Source: Argentina anserina
Lineage: Eukaryota; Streptophyta; Magnoliopsida; Rosales; Rosaceae
Length of the DNA stretch: 64,000 bases
Direction: 5' to 3'
Assembly: GCF_933775445.1 (NCBI RefSeq)
Contig: NC_065875.1
Coordinates: forward strand, 1,736,001-1,800,000
Of this stretch, positions 60,036 through 64,000 are shown piece by piece. The notes below the pieces were generated by a model, which saw only the letters and a program-made list of their open reading frames with translations, was not told the origin of the DNA and searched no databases. The number at the start of each line of letters is the position of its first letter. The stretch's first letter is position 1. The position numbers were made by a program, and so were the translations under genes.

Positions 60036-62516
60036 TGTAATACCCCGAAAATTCATATATAATTTCCAATGAATTTCCCGATATTATTAAGTTGGTAATT
60101 GTCCAATTTTATTTCACGAGAATGAAAACGAAAGGGTTCGAAAAATTAATTGTTCGGGAACGTTCAATTTGACGAGTCTAAGAGTTCACTTTTGACTCAT
60201 TAGGTTTCTTAGAAAACTTCTTTCATGAAAGTCGTAGAGTTCGTCAATAAGAATTCGTGGACACGCGGCACGTTTAAATTGAAGTTCGTATGAAGAAGTT
60301 ACGAATCAGAAGATATTTAGACATTTTTGGGAAATAGTAAAAATATGGGAATTAAAAAGAAAAATGGAGAGAAAAATCAGAAATTCGGATCGGTATTGTT
60401 CACCCCGAAAAAAATCCAGAAATTATCTCCCTGAGCGGCCAACTTTGGGTCACCGGATCTCCGCCGTCCGGCTACCATAGAGTGGCGCACCGGTCACGTT
60501 TGAAGGTTTCATGCGTCCCCTGTCGATTGGTGGCAGCGCCACCCGCTATCTCGTCGCCGTTTGAGAGCGGTTAAGCCCGGATGTTCCCCCGAAAATGCAT
60601 ATTTCGCCGAACTTCAACTCATCGGATCTCCCTCCTCCGGCAACCAATCGGTGAGATTCTTGTCCCATTTTGAAGGTCTACTTCCATCAAAAGATTTAAC
60701 CCAAATCGTTGTGTGCTAGGAAAATCGAAGAAAAGAAATCTTAGGTTTTAAATTGGGGCTTTTCGATTTTTGTTAAATTGAAGTGTTTAGGCTTAGAATT
60801 AGACTTTGTGGTGAACTAGAAAGTTGTTTGGAATGTCATTTAGATTGTGGTGGTGAAATTTGGTGGTCATTAGTGGTGGTCGGGAAAAAGTGGCGCCGCA
60901 TGAACAGTCACTATGAACATTGTTAATGACAGTAAATGTGAACAGTGTTCTGTAAAAGCGAACCCGAACAGTGTTTAGTAAACAGTAAAACATGAACAAT
61001 GTTATTCGAACAGTGTTTTATGAATAACATTTAGTTATACTGAAATCGTCACCTGATATTTTACGTATCGTTTTCTAAACATTTTGTCATGCTATTAGGT
61101 GACCGACGAAACGAGTGAGGGAATCGCTTTTAGTGTCGTGGAAGTTGCACGCGGGAAATAAAGTGAGTAAACCTCACAATGATCATCATGATCGAAAGTA
61201 GTATTATAATTATTGAATTTAGTTTGAGTTGTCACCATAGTCATTGCATCACTAGTTTATAAAAATTATTTTAAAAATATGTTTTGGTTTAAATTACGTG
61301 AACTTGATTGTCTACGGTTCATGGATAAGTGAAACGCTATTTTAATAAATAATTTTAAAAAGGTTTTAATGATTATTGACTATGGTGAATGTGAGTAAAT
61401 CTCACTATGACGAGTCTGCCCTTGACGGTGACTCATATTTACGTTTTCTTAAAAAGATGAACTATGACATGTATATAATATAGTGGGTTGTGTATGTGTA
61501 TAAAATGGTAAATATGATATATATATATATGGGTTGATATATTATATATTGTTACGTTCTTATTTCTAAATGAATTATACTGTGGCAATTATATTATTTT
61601 ATTTGAGCAAGAGTCGCTTTGTTGTGGTACAATAATATAGGTGGATTGTTATTTTACGTGGTTTTAACATTGAGTCTTGTTAAAACGTTTTCTGTCTTCA
61701 GACGTGTTTTTCTGTCTTCGGACATATTTTGTCTTCAGACGTGTTTTTCTGTCTTCAGAAGTGTTGGCAGTATCAGAACCAAACATTGGCCGGGTGACAG
61801 TTACGATTCAGTTAGAGCTCTAGTCTGTCTGCCGGTGTACTGCATGAGGGGTAACATATGGGTTGCCTGGGTCTCATGAGTACCCATATTTTTTAGTGAC
61901 ATTGGGTACAGATGGGTTGCCCAGTGTCTCTCGATGTACTGTATGAGAGGTAACAGATGAGTACATGTGTCTCATGAGTACCCATGTTTTACATGATTTT
62001 AGGTAACCATATGGTTTGCCCAGTGCCTGTTGGTGTACTGTATGAAGGGTAACAGATGAGTTGCCTGAGTCTCATGTGTACCCATGTTTTTAAATGATTT
62101 TGGGTAACAGATGGGTTGTCCAGTGTCACATGAGTGCGTTTGTCTTCAAATGTTATTTAACACATTTCTTTTATATGTGATGTATGTTTACTGTTGGTTT
62201 ACTCATATGGGCTGAAAAGCGTACCGAGTTTGTGTTTACAATCCTGGTGCACCAATTCGATGGTGTAGTGGATTGTTTTGCAGGTGGAGATTTCTTTTTT
62301 CTGTTTGTGGTAAGGATTGAGTGAATTTTACATTTCCATTGGTTATAATAGTGAGGTATAAACTTGTTATGTATTATTCAAGTCAACTGAGTCATGTTGT
62401 TGACTCAGTTTCGATACACTGTTATAATAAGATGATTTCAATATATTTGAGATTGTTTTAGAATTTTCATGAATTTAAATTTGAATTTTTATCATTCGAA
62501 TTTCAGAATTATGACA
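60036..62516 (+). mobile_element. Solo LTR of a Gypsy chromovirus-type element
   Basis: A 2481-bp segment beginning TGTAATACCCCG and ending TTATGACA, flanked by an exact 5-bp duplication AAAAT (60031-60035 and 62517-62521). No internal domain, primer site or second LTR is present, so it is a solo LTR left by unequal recombination. It shares word order with the Gypsy LTRs at 47-57 kb (GTTAGAGCTCTAGTCTGTCT; TTTGTGTTTACAATCC then GTGCACCAATTCGATGGTGT; repeated GGGTAAC / TCATGAGTAC blocks), so it belongs to a related family. Confidence 0.92.
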
Positions 62517-62521
62517 AAAAT

Positions 62522-63360
62522 TTAAATATAATTGCATCCCATCATGAAAGATACTAAGATACCTAATATATGTTATCGGTTCTTGAAGTTTAAGTTGGCC
62601 TTCATTTTCTAGCTTGTTTAACTTCCTACCAGTTTTTGGTACTGATCAAAATGGTTTGCACACAGCTTTCATTTGTTTCTCATTTCAATTGTTAATTTAG
62701 GCCAGTTATAACTCCTTTTTTCCCCGATTTCGTTCCCATGGATTTTGTATGCACAACGTTTTTATGATGAGGGTACGGAGCCCGCTATCATACACTAACG
62801 TAATTGATATAATCAGTTCTTCTTACCTAGTAAACTCTTAATCCAACAAATCAAGTAATGAATGACATACTAATTAAGTAATTATCCAAGGGTTTAACCC
62901 AAGTACGTGAATGCATAGACTACTAATTTCTTTTTAAACAGTCATCAAATTAAAACAGGCCGGTACTACAAGTCTACAACCGTAAAAATTTTTCTGCATG
63001 CATATCAGGAATCAGACGAAACTGTTATTCTTCATTTTGCTTCTGCATATATGGTCGTGGACAAGGCCGGACTAGCAATGAATCATATCTAAGCTTACAG
63101 CTAGCTAGCCTCATACGCTATTTCATACATAAATGGTAGTACAAGATCCAAATAGTCAATACTCAATAATGACCCACCAAAAACTTGTTCACTGATGCAC
63201 CAATACGTCCACTACAAACATATATTTTAGATTGAATAAAATGAAATATGTCCGATCAATGCGAATGCAACATTCGTGCACGTTCTGGTTCCTTAATTTG
63301 TGCAGTTATAAATTAACTGAGTACTGACTTGTAATCTGATTCCACGTACAAAATATAGGG
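62522..63360. other. Upstream region of PIN1-c, duplicated flank
   Basis: Shares short blocks with 57.7-58.3 kb (for example ACATTCGTGCACGTTCT at 63271). No gene. Confidence 0.5.
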
Positions 63361-63580
63361 AGGTAATTAAGAATTCCTGGCCTGAACTGTTGTGAATAGA
63401 GGGGACAGTTGCAATTTGCAAAGGCAACAATTGAGAGGAAAAACTCTTCAGTGGAGGCAATGATCGTGTAGAAGGAACATGCAATTGTCACTCAAGATTT
63501 CCCGTCATAGAGTTCGTTTTTGGGTCGATAGAGATGGCATTCTTTAATTCTTACCAGGGTCCAGACCTGGGGGTAATTGA
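63361..63580 (+). pseudogene. Potato inhibitor I pseudogene (PIN1-c)
   Basis: Matches the second exon of PIN1-b: AATTCCTGGCCTGAACTGTTG corresponds to the SWPELL segment but is followed at once by TGA. Further on, the frame shifts and additional stops interrupt the loop region, where IVTQDF can still be read, and GTTTTTGGGTCGATAGAGA corresponds to the VWVDR segment. No intact exon 1 was found. The remnant loop (Thr-Gln-Asp) resembles PIN1-a more than PIN1-b. Clearly non-functional. Confidence 0.85.
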
Positions 63581-63589
63581 TCGATCTTT

Positions 63590-64000
63590 TTCTTGAGCTA
63601 ATAAGCTAGGAGTTGTATTTCCACGCAATATTTTACAACAGTACGTAATTTGTGTCTGAAGCGATCTACAGCTGCATGTTTATAATTAAAATTAATAAAA
63701 TCTTTCTTTTATTCTCCACTGAATTAATATTCAATTTTCGTTCTTTTGTAAGAGAATATTAAATTTTTTGATCGGCTAAGGGTATTCAGTGCCATGCATA
63801 GGAATTAAAGGGTTTCAACGAATTTTATCAAACAGGGCCAGTGTATCAAAATTAGTCAATCAACTTTGGTGAGTAAAGGGACAAAACATATAAAGATAAT
63901 CGATCTGGAGCACACTTGAACAAAACAAAACGATCACCTCTTACCAAACATTATCTTAATATTGCGCAATCCAGCAATTAACCACGCACAAAAGAAACCA
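63590..64000. other. Downstream flank of PIN1-c, duplicated with 58.9-59.3 kb
   Basis: The last 120 bases repeat the flank of PIN1-b (see 59165-59275). The window ends inside this duplicate. Confidence 0.6.

Noticed and set aside
1..64000. CRISPR array, bacterial operon or organellar insert
   Set aside because: No regularly spaced repeats, no Shine-Dalgarno-led gene runs and no plastid or mitochondrial genes were seen.

Overview
This is a window of plant nuclear DNA, from a eudicot and probably a Rosaceae-type genome. The order is clear from multi-exon genes with GT-AG introns, telo-box and TATA promoters, tRNA-iMet-primed LTR retroelements and plant-only gene families; the family is an impression from overall similarity, not a proof. 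No bacterial or organellar signal and no CRISPR array were seen. About half of the window is transposable-element sequence.

Layout. 1.2-5.0 kb: WVD2-like (TPX2-domain) microtubule protein gene, minus strand, six coding exons and a 5'UTR intron. 5-9.2 kb: intergenic, with two diverged repeat pairs. 9.2-9.65 kb: F-box/DUF295 pseudogene with an internal deletion. 10.1-16.8 kb: ureidoglycolate amidohydrolase (UAH), minus strand, 12 exons, one intron holding a decayed LINE. 17.5-18.1 kb: small inverted-repeat element. 18.3-22.8 kb: complete but dead hAT transposon (8-bp target duplication) with a 1.1-kb Mutator-type non-autonomous element (9-bp duplication) nested inside its transposase. 24.35-25.5 kb: intact F-box/DUF295 gene, the likely relative of the 9.2-kb pseudogene. 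25.9-29.0 kb: unrecognised minus-strand locus whose upstream end has a WW domain like that of plant DRH1-type DEAD-box helicases. A hAT-type MITE sits directly upstream of its start codon. 30.0-36.0 kb: CWF19L2-type splicing factor gene, ten coding exons. 38.4-44.5 kb: full-length but broken Copia element. 46.6-63.6 kb: a potato-inhibitor-I (serine protease inhibitor, I13) cluster of two intact genes and one pseudogene, separated by a 10-kb Gypsy chromovirus, a hAT-type MITE and a 2.5-kb solo LTR.

The host genes do not form a pathway: cytoskeleton (WVD2-like), ureide catabolism (UAH), protein turnover (F-box), pre-mRNA splicing (CWF19L2) and defence (PIN1). The most useful observations are the precisely bounded nested insertions, the PIN1 cluster split by retroelements and differing in its reactive loops, and the WW-domain locus, for which no function can be assigned. 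Exon boundaries were worked out by hand from reading frame and splice consensus and have not been tested against transcripts.
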